Below, one piece after another: positions 7,207 to 16,095 of a stretch of 38,303 nucleotides of DNA. The translations under genes were made by a program, and so were the position numbers. Source of the stretch: Vibrio rumoiensis 1S-45. GTDB taxonomy: Bacteria > Pseudomonadota > Gammaproteobacteria > Enterobacterales > Vibrionaceae. The notes beneath the pieces were generated by a model. It saw only the letters and a program-made list of their open reading frames with translations, did no database searches and had not been told where the DNA came from. The DNA lies in assembly GCF_000286955.2 (NCBI RefSeq), contig NZ_AJYK02000087.1:1-38303 (forward strand), read 5' to 3'. Position 1 is the stretch's first letter, and every line of letters starts with the position of its first letter.

Positions 7207-9624
7207 TTATTCGTGCGATTCAGAGTGCTCTACTACTTTTTCAGCAGCGCTACTCTTCCCTGCTCTGGCGGCTTCCATCGCCCATAACATACGCTCTGGT
7301 GTGGCGGGTGTATCAAGATGAACCGTGACATGCTCACCTTCTTTTGCATTTTCTAATGCAACGGCATGCACGGCATCTTTTAATGCGCTCCACACCGACA
7401 TACCGAGCATAAATGGTGGCTCACCGACTGCTTTCGAGTTGAAAACAGTGTCTTCTGGATTGCTACGGTTTTGCACAATATTGGTTCTAAAATCTATAGG
7501 CATATCAGCAATCGCCGGGATCTTATAGCTCGCTGGACCACTGGTCATCAAGCGACCTTTTTCATTCCACACCAATTCTTCTGTGGTCAGCCAACCGACT
7601 CCTTGAATAAAGCCACCTTCAATCTGACCAATATCAATAGCAGGATTTAACGACGCCCCAACATCATGCAAAATATCAGCACGTAGAATTTTATATTCAC
7701 CTGTCAACGTATCCACGATCACTTCAGAACATGATGCACCATAAGCAAAATAGTAGAATGGACGACCACGCGCATTTTCATGATCATAATGAATTTTTGG
7801 TGTGCGGTAGAAACCAGTGCTCGATAACGATACTTGGTTAAAATAAGCTTGCTGTACAAATTCAGCAAATGGGATCAACTGATCACGCACTTCCACCACA
7901 CCATTGTTAAAAGTCACTTCTTCAGGTGTTACTTTATAATGATGCGAAGCAAATTCGATTAAACGCGCTTTAATGGTTAATGCTGCATTCTGCGCAGCTT
8001 TACCATTCAAGTCCGTCCCTGAAGAGGCCGCGGTTGGTGAGGTATTCGGCACTTTATCGGTATTGGTTGCCGTAATCTGGATTTGATCAATATCGACACT
8101 GAATTCTTGCGCCACAATTTGCGCCACTTTGGTATTCAAACCTTGCCCCATTTCCGTACCACCGTGGTTAAGGTGAATACTTCCATCCGTATAGATATGA
8201 ATCAATGCGCCCGCTTGGTTCAAGAAGGTGGCAGTAAAGGAAATACCAAACTTAACCGGGGTTAATGCAATGCCTTTTTTAAGAATAGGGCTATTGGCAT
8301 TAAATTCCGCGATTTCTTTACGACGTTTTTGATATTCACTGGTTTTTTCTAGCTCTTCAGTGATGTCTAAAATGCAGTTATCTTCAACGGTTTGGTAGTA
8401 ATGGGTAACATTTCGACCTTCTTCGCCATAATAATTGGCTTTACGGATCTCAAGTGGGTCTTTACCCAAGTAATGAGCAATTTCATCCATCACATGTTCA
8501 ATCGTCATCATGCCTTGAGGGCCACCAAAACCACGATAAGCGGTATTAGAAGCGGTGTTCGTTTTACAACGATGCCCCGTCACTTTTGAATCACCTAAGT
8601 AATAGGCATTATCGGAATGGAACATTGCGCGGTCGACAATCGAATGCGAAAGGTCGATGGAATAACCACAGTTACCTGACACCGTTAGATCCGCGCCATG
8701 AATGCGTCCTTCATCATCAAAGCCCACTTTATATTGATTATAAAATGGATGACGTTTACCAGTCATGATCATGTCATCATTACGCCACAAACGTATTTTG
8801 GTCGGCTTATTGGTTAGGCTTGCAATCACCGCAGCAATACAAGCAGGAGCATTGGCTTGAGTTTCTTTACCGCCAAAACCACCTCCCATACGGCGCATGT
8901 CCACCACCACTTTGTGCATGGCAACGCCTAATACTTCCGCCACCACTTTTTGAATTTCTGTCGGGTTTTGCGTAGACGTATAAACAATCACCCCACCATC
9001 TTCAGCTGGCACAACACTACTGGCTTGAGTTTCCAAATAAAAGTGTTCTTGCCCACCTACATGAAGATCACCTTCAAGCATGTGTTTAGCACCACTAAGC
9101 GCGGTTTGAACATCACCACGTTGTTGAACATGGCTTTGATGCACAAAGTGTTTTTTCTCTAGTGCTTCTTTGACGTCTAAAATTGCCGGTAGCGGTTCTA
9201 ATTCAATATTGGCAGCAAGCGCCGCTTTACGGGCTGTTTCCATATCTTTGGCAGCAACGGCAATAATGGGCTGACCATAATATTCAACAACACCATCAGC
9301 AAGTAATGGGTCGCCAGGAAATACCGCACCGATATCCAATTCACCCGGGACATCTTTACTGGTAATAACAATTTCTACACCATCAAACTCATAGCATGGA
9401 GAAGTGTCAATACTGACGATTTTAGCATGCGCTTCGGTACTTAAACGGCAATACACATGAAGTTGGTTTGGAAACTCCAAACGATCATCGACATAAACCG
9501 CTTCGCCTGATACTTGTTTATCCGCACTGTCGTGTTTAACCGACTTGCCAACGCCCGTTTTTAAATCTTTCTTATATTGTTCGAGCAGCTCGTCGTAGCT
9601 TAATTTTGGAGTATGATTAGACAT
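7207..9624 (-). CDS. xdhB: Xanthine dehydrogenase, molybdopterin-binding subunit
   Basis: Large subunit that oxidises hypoxanthine to xanthine and xanthine to urate at a molybdenum centre. Molybdopterin-contact motifs are GQEHFYLET (191-199), GGGFGGKET (247-255), AYRGFGGPQG (362-371) and GGTEMGQG (488-495). The purine-binding and catalytic residues of bovine xanthine oxidoreductase (E802, R880, E1261) have counterparts in E254, R364 and E735 (VGEPP). This supports a true xanthine dehydrogenase over other molybdenum hydroxylases. Of two in-frame starts (9660, 9624), the ATG at 9624 is preferred: GAGG lies upstream and it overlaps the xdhA stop by 8 bases, implying translational coupling. The mature protein is 805 residues. 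Confidence 0.95.
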   Translation of the reverse strand: MSNHTPKLSYDELLEQYKKDLKTGVGKSVKHDSADKQVSGEAVYVDDRLEFPNQLHVYCRLSTEAHAKIVSIDTSPCYEFDGVEIVITSKDVPGELDIGAVFPGDPLLADGVVEYYGQPIIAVAAKDMETARKAALAANIELEPLPAILDVKEALEKKHFVHQSHVQQRGDVQTALSGAKHMLEGDLHVGGQEHFYLETQASSVVPAEDGGVIVYTSTQNPTEIQKVVAEVLGVAMHKVVVDMRRMGGGFGGKETQANAPACIAAVIASLTNKPTKIRLWRNDDMIMTGKRHPFYNQYKVGFDDEGRIHGADLTVSGNCGYSIDLSHSIVDRAMFHSDNAYYLGDSKVTGHRCKTNTASNTAYRGFGGPQGMMTIEHVMDEIAHYLGKDPLEIRKANYYGEEGRNVTHYYQTVEDNCILDITEELEKTSEYQKRRKEIAEFNANSPILKKGIALTPVKFGISFTATFLNQAGALIHIYTDGSIHLNHGGTEMGQGLNTKVAQIVAQEFSVDIDQIQITATNTDKVPNTSPTAASSGTDLNGKAAQNAALTIKARLIEFASHHYKVTPEEVTFNNGVVEVRDQLIPFAEFVQQAYFNQVSLSSTGFYRTPKIHYDHENARGRPFYYFAYGASCSEVIVDTLTGEYKILRADILHDVGASLNPAIDIGQIEGGFIQGVGWLTTEELVWNEKGRLMTSGPASYKIPAIADMPIDFRTNIVQNRSNPEDTVFNSKAVGEPPFMLGMSVWSALKDAVHAVALENAKEGEHVTVHLDTPATPERMLWAMEAARAGKSSAAEKVVEHSESHE

Positions 9625-11098
9625 AAGACGTGACCCTCGTTTCAATTTTGTTTTGCTCAAATTGTTGTGTGTTTTTCTTTGCCATCGCTTGAGTTTGTTG
9701 CTCTAAGAAAAAGCGAAGTAACATGTTACAAGCGGTTTTGCTGCGGTATTCTTTACTGGCACGAAAATCTGACAGCGGTTCAAAATCTTGATCCAGTTGA
9801 GCCATCGCTGCTTCAATATTGGCTTTATTCCAGGCTTGTCCAACCAACGCTTTCTCGCATAAATCCGCACGCTTAGGAATGGCAGCCATTCCACCAAATG
9901 CGACTCGAGCTGCAACAACCACATCGTTTTCAATGGTGACGTTAAACGCACCGCACACAGCTGAAATGTCATCATCAATACGTTTAGACAATTTATACGC
10001 ACTGAAAAATTGCTGTTCATTATTCGGTTTTGGAATAATGATCTGTTCGATAAATTCCGATTCTTGTTGAACCGTTACCTTGTAATTAATGAAGTATTCA
10101 TCAATTGGGATCTCACGACTTTGTTGCCCTTTTCGCAATATTAAGCGGGCATTCAATGCAATAAGAAGAGGGGGCGTATCACCAATAGGAGACGCATTGG
10201 CAACATTACCCCCAATAGTGCCTTGGTTACGCACTTGTAGCGACGCAAAACGATGCAACAAGTGACCAAAATCTGGGTAATATTTTGCAAGTGAAGCGTA
10301 GCAATCGCTAATCGGCAAGTTTGCACCGATAATCATGTCTTGCTCTGTTTCACGGATAATTTTCATATCCTTCACGCCAGTCACATTAATCAACGTTTCA
10401 ATTTCACGATGAAACTGAGTAACTTCTAAAGCCAGATCCGTACCACCAGCGACTAACTTAGCTTTTGGGTGACGCTCATAAAGATCAGCTAGCTCGTCAA
10501 TAGAAGTTGGAGAAAAGCTCGTTAAATTACCTTGAATTAATGGCGCGGATTTAGCTTCTATCTTTTCAAGCTTTGCGATGGTTTGTTGTTCTAGTTCCGC
10601 AAATTGATCGAGTAAAGGCTTGTCTGAGCTAAGTGACATCGCCGCATCAATGATTGGGCGGTATCCAGTACAACGACATAGGTTACCCGCTAACGACTCC
10701 AACACATCTTCTTTATCTGCTTGTGGCTTATTCTTGCTTAAGGCAAACATCGACATAATAAAGCCCGGCGTACAGTAACCACATTGTGACCCATGAAAAT
10801 CAACCAAAGCTTGCTGCACAGGGTGAAGCGATTGTTTATTCTTTAAATCTTCAACCGTGATTAACTGCTTGCCATGTAATGACGATACAAATGTCAGGCA
10901 CGAGTTCACACTGCGATATTGCAGTTTGCCATCGACAATTTCGCCAAGAACCACAGTACACGCCCCGCAGTCACCTGAACCACAACCTTCTTTAGTTCCG
11001 GTTTTTTGCAATTCGGTGCGAAGGTAATTTAATACCGTCATATTCGGTGAAATATCACTTTCACTTTTTAATGTTTGATTGAGTAAGAACGTAATCAA
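9617..11098 (-). CDS. xdhA: Xanthine dehydrogenase, iron-sulfur and FAD subunit
   Basis: Electron-transfer subunit carrying two [2Fe-2S] clusters and FAD. The plant-ferredoxin-like cluster has C39, C44, C47 (CGSGDCGACTVV) and C67. The second has C106, C109 (QCGYCTPGF), C141 and C143 (LCRCTGYRP). The FAD domain begins near residue 165 and includes AGGTDLALEV and QVRNQGTIGGNVANASPIGD. The start codon is TTG at 11096-11098, with AGGAG 7 bases upstream; no nearby ATG is as well placed. It is the first gene of the xdhA-xdhB-xdhC-guaD operon, with a visible sigma-70 promoter upstream. The 493-residue length fits the two-subunit bacterial enzyme. Confidence 0.95.
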   Translation of the reverse strand: MITFLLNQTLKSESDISPNMTVLNYLRTELQKTGTKEGCGSGDCGACTVVLGEIVDGKLQYRSVNSCLTFVSSLHGKQLITVEDLKNKQSLHPVQQALVDFHGSQCGYCTPGFIMSMFALSKNKPQADKEDVLESLAGNLCRCTGYRPIIDAAMSLSSDKPLLDQFAELEQQTIAKLEKIEAKSAPLIQGNLTSFSPTSIDELADLYERHPKAKLVAGGTDLALEVTQFHREIETLINVTGVKDMKIIRETEQDMIIGANLPISDCYASLAKYYPDFGHLLHRFASLQVRNQGTIGGNVANASPIGDTPPLLIALNARLILRKGQQSREIPIDEYFINYKVTVQQESEFIEQIIIPKPNNEQQFFSAYKLSKRIDDDISAVCGAFNVTIENDVVVAARVAFGGMAAIPKRADLCEKALVGQAWNKANIEAAMAQLDQDFEPLSDFRASKEYRSKTACNMLLRFFLEQQTQAMAKKNTQQFEQNKIETRVTSYV

Positions 11099-11151
11099 GT
11101 TGCTTCTCCTGTGCTCACTTTTGCCTTTATGGGCTCACTTCCTTTGGCTTA

Positions 11152-11181
11152 AGTATTGGATTTCTTGACTCAATGGTCAAG
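11152..11181 (-). promoter_or_regulatory. xdhA promoter with overlapping palindromic operator
   Basis: On the minus strand TTGACC (11175-11180) and AATACT (11152-11157) are spaced by 17 bases, a reasonable sigma-70 promoter about 54 bp before the xdhA start. A perfect 6-bp inverted repeat, CTTGAC (11164-11169) and GTCAAG (11176-11181), covers the -35 element and part of the spacer. This is the expected place for a repressor or LysR-type regulator. The regulator is unknown. Confidence 0.5.
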
Positions 11182-11783
11182 TTTTAGCGATCACATTTTT
11201 TAAACAAAATCATAACAAGTTGATTTATTTATTTTTTAAAATGGAAATGAAGAATAAAAAATTGTGAATACGTGCATATTTGGTGTGTCTATTCAAATAA
11301 TAGGCATACACCCAAGTGACTGCAAGGCACAGAAATCAGAGGTTAACTGGCGTTCTTTCTTATCTCCTTGGTAATTTTCGCTTAGTCCCAACAAACCACC
11401 ACTCAATCAATGCGAAATTTTATACAAAATAACCCTATTGATACAAAATCTAATTTTGATCACAAAACCTTTAATTTCGTGATAAAAATCTCACAATTCC
11501 CACTCAAATAGACCCAATCCACTCCATTTTAATGGGGAGCACTTTCTAATATTCTCACCGAATGTGATCACCACACTCCTCCTCCTTTCCTACTCCCCCT
11601 ACGCCCATCTTTTGGGATGATGTTGCTTACCCATGTTTATCGCAAGATTATCACGTCACTGAATGATGAAACCAAAAGCAAAGCTTCTTAAAGCGAAACT
11701 AAGCGTTCAGAGATCCGATATCCCTAGGCTTCGCATATAAAAATGCGGATTGGGTATGTGAAACAATATAAAGGATTGTAATT
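11182..11783. other. Long intergenic region between xdhA and lamB
   Basis: About 600 bases without a credible gene. It is AT-rich near xdhA and contains a run of MalT-like boxes near 11578-11622. A small hairpin, CGCAT with ATGCG, lies in the lamB leader near 11735-11750. No sRNA or repeat element is recognised. Confidence 0.5.
11578..11622. promoter_or_regulatory. Candidate MalT boxes upstream of lamB
   Basis: Three sequences resemble the MalT consensus GGGGAKGAGG. On the minus strand they are AAGGAGGAGG (11578-11587, 8 of 10) and GGGGAGTAGG (11589-11598, 9 of 10). On the plus strand it is TGGGATGATG (11613-11622, 8 of 10). They lie about 160-205 bp upstream of the maltoporin start, which fits maltose-regulon control. 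The motif is short, so the count could partly be chance. Confidence 0.42.
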
Positions 11784-13043
11784 ATGAAAACCCTCAAGGT
11801 CTGTTTAACTGCTGCTGCGGTATCCTCTGCTCTACTGGCTTCAAATGCGATGGCAGTAGAAGCCGATTTCAATGGTTATATGCGAGCCGGTACTGGTGTG
11901 AGTACTCATGGCGGCGCAAATACTTCATATGAAAAAAACAAAGTTGGCCGTCTAGGTAATGAAAACGATGTATACGGCGAGATTGGATTAAACACCAAAC
12001 CGATTAAAGCGGGAGAAACCACAGAATTCACTGTAAATTCAATGGTTGCGTATGGCTCAGATGGTTCAAACGGCTGGGAGTCGGTACGTGATGATGACAA
12101 TGGAAATGACATCACACTGGCTCAATTAAACGTCCAAGCGAAGGGCTTATTTTCTTTCGACCAAGATGCGGTTTTGTGGGCAGGTAAGCGTTACTACCAA
12201 CGACAAGATATTCACATTACTGACTTTTATTACTGGAATACATCTGGTGGTGCTGGCGGTGGTTTAGAAAATGTCACCATTGGCCCAGGTAAATTATCCG
12301 TTGCTTTTATGCGTGACGATTCGCTAGGTGCAGACATCAATGCAAGCAACCCAAACATAAACGTTAATAACTTTGATGTCCGCTATGCAGGCATTCCACT
12401 TTGGGCGGATGCATCATTAGAATTAGGCGTTAACTACTACATGGTTAACGAATCTGACGAGCAAGAAGCCAACAATCTAGATACCAAAGATAGCGTAATG
12501 GCGACAGCCGTGATAACTCAAGGAAACTTTTACGGCGGCTTCAACAAAACCGTATTCCAATTTGGTACTGAAGGTGCAGCAAGTGCGATGGCCGGACTAG
12601 GTTCAGGGAGCTGGGTACCCGCGATTTCTGATGGTGATACAGGCTTTCGTGTGATTAACTTTGGTGTGATTAACATTGGTGAAAGCTGGAACCTTGGCCA
12701 CCAAGTCATGTACGCACAAAGTTCTTATGATAACAGCAACAAAGACGACCATACTTTTGCCAACCTTGTTGTACGCCCAATCTATAACTGGTCTGAGATT
12801 ATGAAAACTGAATTTGAAGCCGGTTACTTTACGGAAGATAATCAGTGGGGCAATCAAGGAGCGGACAATGAAGGTGCTAAATTTACCGTAGCACAAGCAT
12901 GGTCGGCAGGATCTGGCTTCTGGGCTCGACCAGAAATTCGCGTGTATGCTTCTTATGTAGATGATTTCAAAAACGACAACCGTTTTGGTAATGACGAATC
13001 TTCTGAAATGTCATTTGGTATCCAAGCTGAAGCATGGTGGTAA
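11784..13043 (+). CDS. lamB: Maltoporin, LamB family
   Basis: Outer-membrane trimeric channel for maltose and maltodextrins. The 419-residue protein has a Sec signal peptide (residues 1-24, ending NAMA). LamB-typical segments are DFNGYMRAGTG at the mature N-terminus, GRLGNENDVYGEI, VLWAGKRYYQRQDIHITDFYYWN, GGGLENV, FWARPEIRVYASY and the terminal FGIQAEAWW, ending in aromatic residues as outer-membrane beta-barrels do. AAGGA lies 8 bases before ATG 11784. It is followed by a hairpin and an amylase gene, so the pair probably serves uptake and use of maltodextrins. It is clearly in the family but divergent from the E. coli protein, so exact substrate range is uncertain. Confidence 0.9.
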   Translation: MKTLKVCLTAAAVSSALLASNAMAVEADFNGYMRAGTGVSTHGGANTSYEKNKVGRLGNENDVYGEIGLNTKPIKAGETTEFTVNSMVAYGSDGSNGWESVRDDDNGNDITLAQLNVQAKGLFSFDQDAVLWAGKRYYQRQDIHITDFYYWNTSGGAGGGLENVTIGPGKLSVAFMRDDSLGADINASNPNINVNNFDVRYAGIPLWADASLELGVNYYMVNESDEQEANNLDTKDSVMATAVITQGNFYGGFNKTVFQFGTEGAASAMAGLGSGSWVPAISDGDTGFRVINFGVINIGESWNLGHQVMYAQSSYDNSNKDDHTFANLVVRPIYNWSEIMKTEFEAGYFTEDNQWGNQGADNEGAKFTVAQAWSAGSGFWARPEIRVYASYVDDFKNDNRFGNDESSEMSFGIQAEAWW

Positions 13044-13064
13044 TGCCCTCGCTTTAAAGTAATA

Positions 13065-13098
13065 CTAACGCCGGCCTTCGCTGGCGTTAGTTGTTTCT
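13065..13098 (+). terminator. Hairpin between lamB and amylase (attenuator-like)
   Basis: An 11-bp stem with one G-T pair, CTAACGCCGGC (13065-13075) and GCTGGCGTTAG (13080-13090), has a 4-base loop and is followed by TTGTTTCT. The T tract is imperfect, so partial read-through into the amylase gene is plausible. Confidence 0.65.
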
Positions 13099-13129
13099 CA
13101 ATTAATCCATTATTTTACAAAGAGGCATT

Positions 13130-14503
13130 ATGTCTGTATTCACCACTCAACCAGCCACTGCTATTCAAGCAGAGCCTTCAGCCGATGTGATTTTACATGC
13201 CTTTGATTGGCCTTATCAAAAAGTCGCCAGTGAAGCCAAACGAATTGCCCAACTGGGTTACCACTCGGTTTTAATCTCACCACCACTGAAATCACCAGAC
13301 GAAGAAAAATGGTGGATGCGCTACCAACCTCAAGACTACCGCGTGATCGAAAATCCACTCGGAAATACGCTGGATTTTATCGATATGCTGCACGCTCTTC
13401 AGCGGCACAATGTTCGCTTATATGTAGATGTAGTCTTCAATCACATGGCGAATGAAGCACACTTAAGACATGACTTAACCTATCCGAATGCCGATATTAT
13501 GGCGCAATATCAAACCCGCAGCGATCACTATCAGTCACTCACCTTATTTGGCGATTTGTCTCAACCCTTGTTTAGCGATAGCGATTTCGAACCCGCCTTC
13601 CCAATAAAAAATTGGACGGATGCGCAAGAAGTTCAAACTGGTCGTTTAAGCGGTGGGGATGACGATCCTGGCTTACCGACACTGGCCACAACCGACAACG
13701 TCATCTCGCAACAAAAAGCCTACATCAAGGCAATGAAAACACTTGGCGTGAATGGTTTTCGCATTGATGCCGCCAAGCACATTTCCTTAGATCATCTCAC
13801 TAAAGTATGGACAGCGGATCTGTGTGAAGGCGTTAAAGTGTTTGGTGAAATCATTACCGATGGTGGTGCTGGTAAAGCTGAATATGACGTATTCTTAAAA
13901 CCATTTATCGACCATACCCCAATTGACGCTTATGACTTTCCAATGTTTCACGCCTTATTGTCGATCTTCAAATACGGCAATAGCATGCAAACTTTATTAG
14001 CCCTAAAAGAAAATGAGCAATGCCTTGATCCTAAGCGAGCGATCACTTTTGCCGTCACTCATGATATTCCAAATAATGGTATTTTCCGCAATCAACTGTT
14101 CACGCCTCAACAAGAACACTTAGTGTATTGCTATTTGCTGGGTTGTTGCGATGGTTCACCGCTTATTTACACCGATTTAAACACCAGCAATGATGTAGAT
14201 GCTTTAGGAAATCCACGTTGGGTGCGCAGTTGGCATGACAATAGCCTAGTGAAGATGTTGCATTTTCATCAATACGTCCACGGCCAAGAAAGCCATGTGC
14301 TTTTATGCAACGATGCCACCTTGGTGATATTACGTGGCAGCATGGAGAAACCCGCTGGCATTATTGCACTTAATCTCAACGAACAAGAAATCAATCTGGC
14401 AATTCCCACTGCTGATTACAACGTATGGTTAGGTGGCGATGATTTATTGTCTAATAACCAACTGACCGTACCAGCGCAATCTGGTGTGATGTTGATGGCA
14501 TGA
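13130..14503 (+). CDS. Alpha-amylase, glycoside hydrolase family 13, no signal peptide
   Basis: Hydrolyses alpha-1,4-glucans. The 457-residue protein has the GH13 conserved regions: DVVFNH (100-105), GFRIDAAKH (209-217, nucleophile D213), FGE (238-240, acid/base E240) and VTHD (309-312, D312). A short C-terminal all-beta domain follows from about residue 385. The N-terminus (MSVFTTQPATAIQ) lacks a hydrophobic core, so the enzyme is probably cytoplasmic and acts on imported maltodextrins or glycogen rather than extracellular starch. GAGG lies just before ATG 13130. It sits 86 bp after lamB, separated by a hairpin, and is followed by a terminator. Specificity within GH13 is not resolved. Confidence 0.9.
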   Translation: MSVFTTQPATAIQAEPSADVILHAFDWPYQKVASEAKRIAQLGYHSVLISPPLKSPDEEKWWMRYQPQDYRVIENPLGNTLDFIDMLHALQRHNVRLYVDVVFNHMANEAHLRHDLTYPNADIMAQYQTRSDHYQSLTLFGDLSQPLFSDSDFEPAFPIKNWTDAQEVQTGRLSGGDDDPGLPTLATTDNVISQQKAYIKAMKTLGVNGFRIDAAKHISLDHLTKVWTADLCEGVKVFGEIITDGGAGKAEYDVFLKPFIDHTPIDAYDFPMFHALLSIFKYGNSMQTLLALKENEQCLDPKRAITFAVTHDIPNNGIFRNQLFTPQQEHLVYCYLLGCCDGSPLIYTDLNTSNDVDALGNPRWVRSWHDNSLVKMLHFHQYVHGQESHVLLCNDATLVILRGSMEKPAGIIALNLNEQEINLAIPTADYNVWLGGDDLLSNNQLTVPAQSGVMLMA

Positions 14504-14548
14504 TGTGGATAATGATCTATTAATGATATGAATCTAGGCCTTTTTCTC

Positions 14549-14580
14549 GCCTCTTAGCTTTGTGCTTAAGAGGCTTTTTA
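14549..14580 (+). terminator. Terminator after amylase gene
   Basis: Stem GCCTCTTA (14549-14556) and TAAGAGGC (14567-14574), 10-base loop, then TTTTTA. Confidence 0.85.
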
Positions 14581-14857
14581 CTATTTGTGGAACCGTATGT
14601 GTGAAAGTGATAATGCAGCCTAAGACCTAATAAAAATCTTTTTAGTGTCAATGGTCTATTAAAACAACCATGCAAACAAAAACTCTTCCTAATAATTAAC
14701 ACCATAAAAACCATAAGCTCCATAGATTCGTGGTGTTTAATTGCTCTTGCTCTCACTCCGCCTTACTGCCTATGCGTATGCTTGTTACCTCAGCCATTCA
14801 TTTAACAACAATTAAACATCTCATTAACCTAGGTGTGCGTTGTAGGAGTATTTTTAA
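14581..14857. other. Intergenic stretch upstream of the tct operon
   Basis: I see no credible gene here. A minus-strand frame across 14520-14756 is basic, low-complexity and runs through the terminator, so it is not accepted. The region probably carries the tct promoter and CitB target sites, but I cannot pick a specific element. Confidence 0.4.
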
Positions 14858-14920
14858 ATGAATCAATCTGAGCAAAATAATAAAACGAGATCGAGCGTAC
14901 CTGAACTTGATACTCATTAG
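14858..14920 (+). CDS. Possible 20-residue leader peptide ahead of tctC
   Basis: A short frame with ATG at 14858 and TAG at 14918-14920 is preceded by AGGAG nine bases upstream. It encodes a hydrophilic peptide beginning MNQSEQNNK and ending PELDTH. It ends 73 bases before tctC. It could be a translated leader, a genuine micro-protein, or the stub of a decayed gene: if the TAG is read through, the frame continues for about twelve codons. The only support is the ribosome-binding site. No similarity is recognised. Confidence 0.3.
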   Translation: MNQSEQNNKTRSSVPELDTH

Positions 14921-14993
14921 ATATCCAAGCATGAAACTGAAGTAAAGCTCCATGTTTAAGGGTATGAATAGGACGATAAAAGGATGTTAGTTG

Positions 14994-15980
14994 ATGATTA
15001 AATTAAAAAAACTCTTCACTGGTGCAGTGATAGCGACCTCTTCACTTATCTCAATGAATGCGGCTGTTGCGGCAGACTATCCGCCACAGACGATCAACAT
15101 GGTTGCCCCATCAGGTGCTGGTGGTGGTTGGGATCTAACGATCCGCACCGTTGCAAAAACCTTAAAAGATACAGGGCTTGTGAGTTCAAATATGCCGGTG
15201 GTTAATCGCCCTGGTGGCGGTGGCGCTGTGAACTTGGCTTACATGCAAACTCAAAAAGGAAAAGGCGATTTAATCTCGGTGTATTCTCCGCCTATTTTGC
15301 TCACAAACTTAACTGGCTTAACGCAATACAGCTACCAAGACACTACACCACTTGCTCGCTTAATTACCGATTACGCCGCCTTTGTAGTGCCAGAAAACTC
15401 AAAATACACTTCGATTAAACAGGTCATGGACGCGCTTAAGAACGATCCTAAATCCGTCAAAATTGGTGGTGGTTCGGCTGCAGGCTCGATGGATCACATC
15501 CAGTTTTTATTAGTAGCTAAAGCCGCTGGCGTAGAGAATCTTCGTCAAATCGACTACATCTCATTTCAAGATGGCAGCTTAGTGGCACAAGCATTAGGTG
15601 GTCATGTTGACCTTATTTCTACCGGTTTAGGCGATGTCGCTGGCATTGTCGAAAGTGGCAAATTACGTGCACTTGCACAAACGGCGGATAAACGCATTGG
15701 TACTGGTTTAATTGCAGAAATCCCAACCGTGAAAGAAGAAGGCATTGATGTCACGTTTGAAAACTGGCGTGGCCTATTTGGTCCGAAAGATATGCCAGCA
15801 GAAGCCGTGCAATACTGGCGTGACACGCTACAAAAAATGGTCGAAACACCTGAATGGAAAGCCGCTTTAAAACGTAATGGTTGGGACAATGCGTACCAAG
15901 ATAACGAAGCCTTTACGACGTTCCTTGCCACGACTAATGAACAATATAAGTCATTAATTAAAGATGTATTTGGTCGATAA
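14994..15980 (+). CDS. tctC: Tripartite tricarboxylate transporter, substrate-binding protein TctC
   Basis: Periplasmic receptor delivering a carboxylate, probably citrate or a related tricarboxylate, to the TctB-TctA membrane complex. The 328-residue protein has a Sec signal peptide (to about residue 27, ending AAVAA). The TctC fold opening is DYPPQTINMVAPSGAGGGWD. GGGSAAGSMDHI and the HVDLISTGLGDVAGIVESG segment are also characteristic. AGGA at 14981-14984 favours ATG 14994 over the TTG at 14991. It is the first gene of tctC-tctB-tctA, directly upstream of a citrate-sensing-type two-component system that likely controls it. Confidence 0.93.
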   Translation: MIKLKKLFTGAVIATSSLISMNAAVAADYPPQTINMVAPSGAGGGWDLTIRTVAKTLKDTGLVSSNMPVVNRPGGGGAVNLAYMQTQKGKGDLISVYSPPILLTNLTGLTQYSYQDTTPLARLITDYAAFVVPENSKYTSIKQVMDALKNDPKSVKIGGGSAAGSMDHIQFLLVAKAAGVENLRQIDYISFQDGSLVAQALGGHVDLISTGLGDVAGIVESGKLRALAQTADKRIGTGLIAEIPTVKEEGIDVTFENWRGLFGPKDMPAEAVQYWRDTLQKMVETPEWKAALKRNGWDNAYQDNEAFTTFLATTNEQYKSLIKDVFGR

Positions 15981-16095
15981 CTTTCAATATCCGACTCGAT
16001 AAATCAACAATGGCAGAGATGGTGACTTAGCTTTCTCTGCCTCATTTCACTGCGTTGTTCTTTTCATGAATCAGTCAATAAATCGGTAGGTAAAT

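Noticed and set aside
11480..11500. CRP site (GTGA...TCAC) upstream of lamB
   Set aside because: The half-sites are separated by 8 bases rather than the 6 required.
14520..14756. A 78-residue minus-strand reading frame
   Set aside because: It runs through the amylase terminator, has basic low-complexity composition, and lacks recognisable similarity.
14504..14993. Riboswitch upstream of tctC
   Set aside because: No recognisable aptamer; the short leader frame and CitB-type regulator give a simpler explanation.
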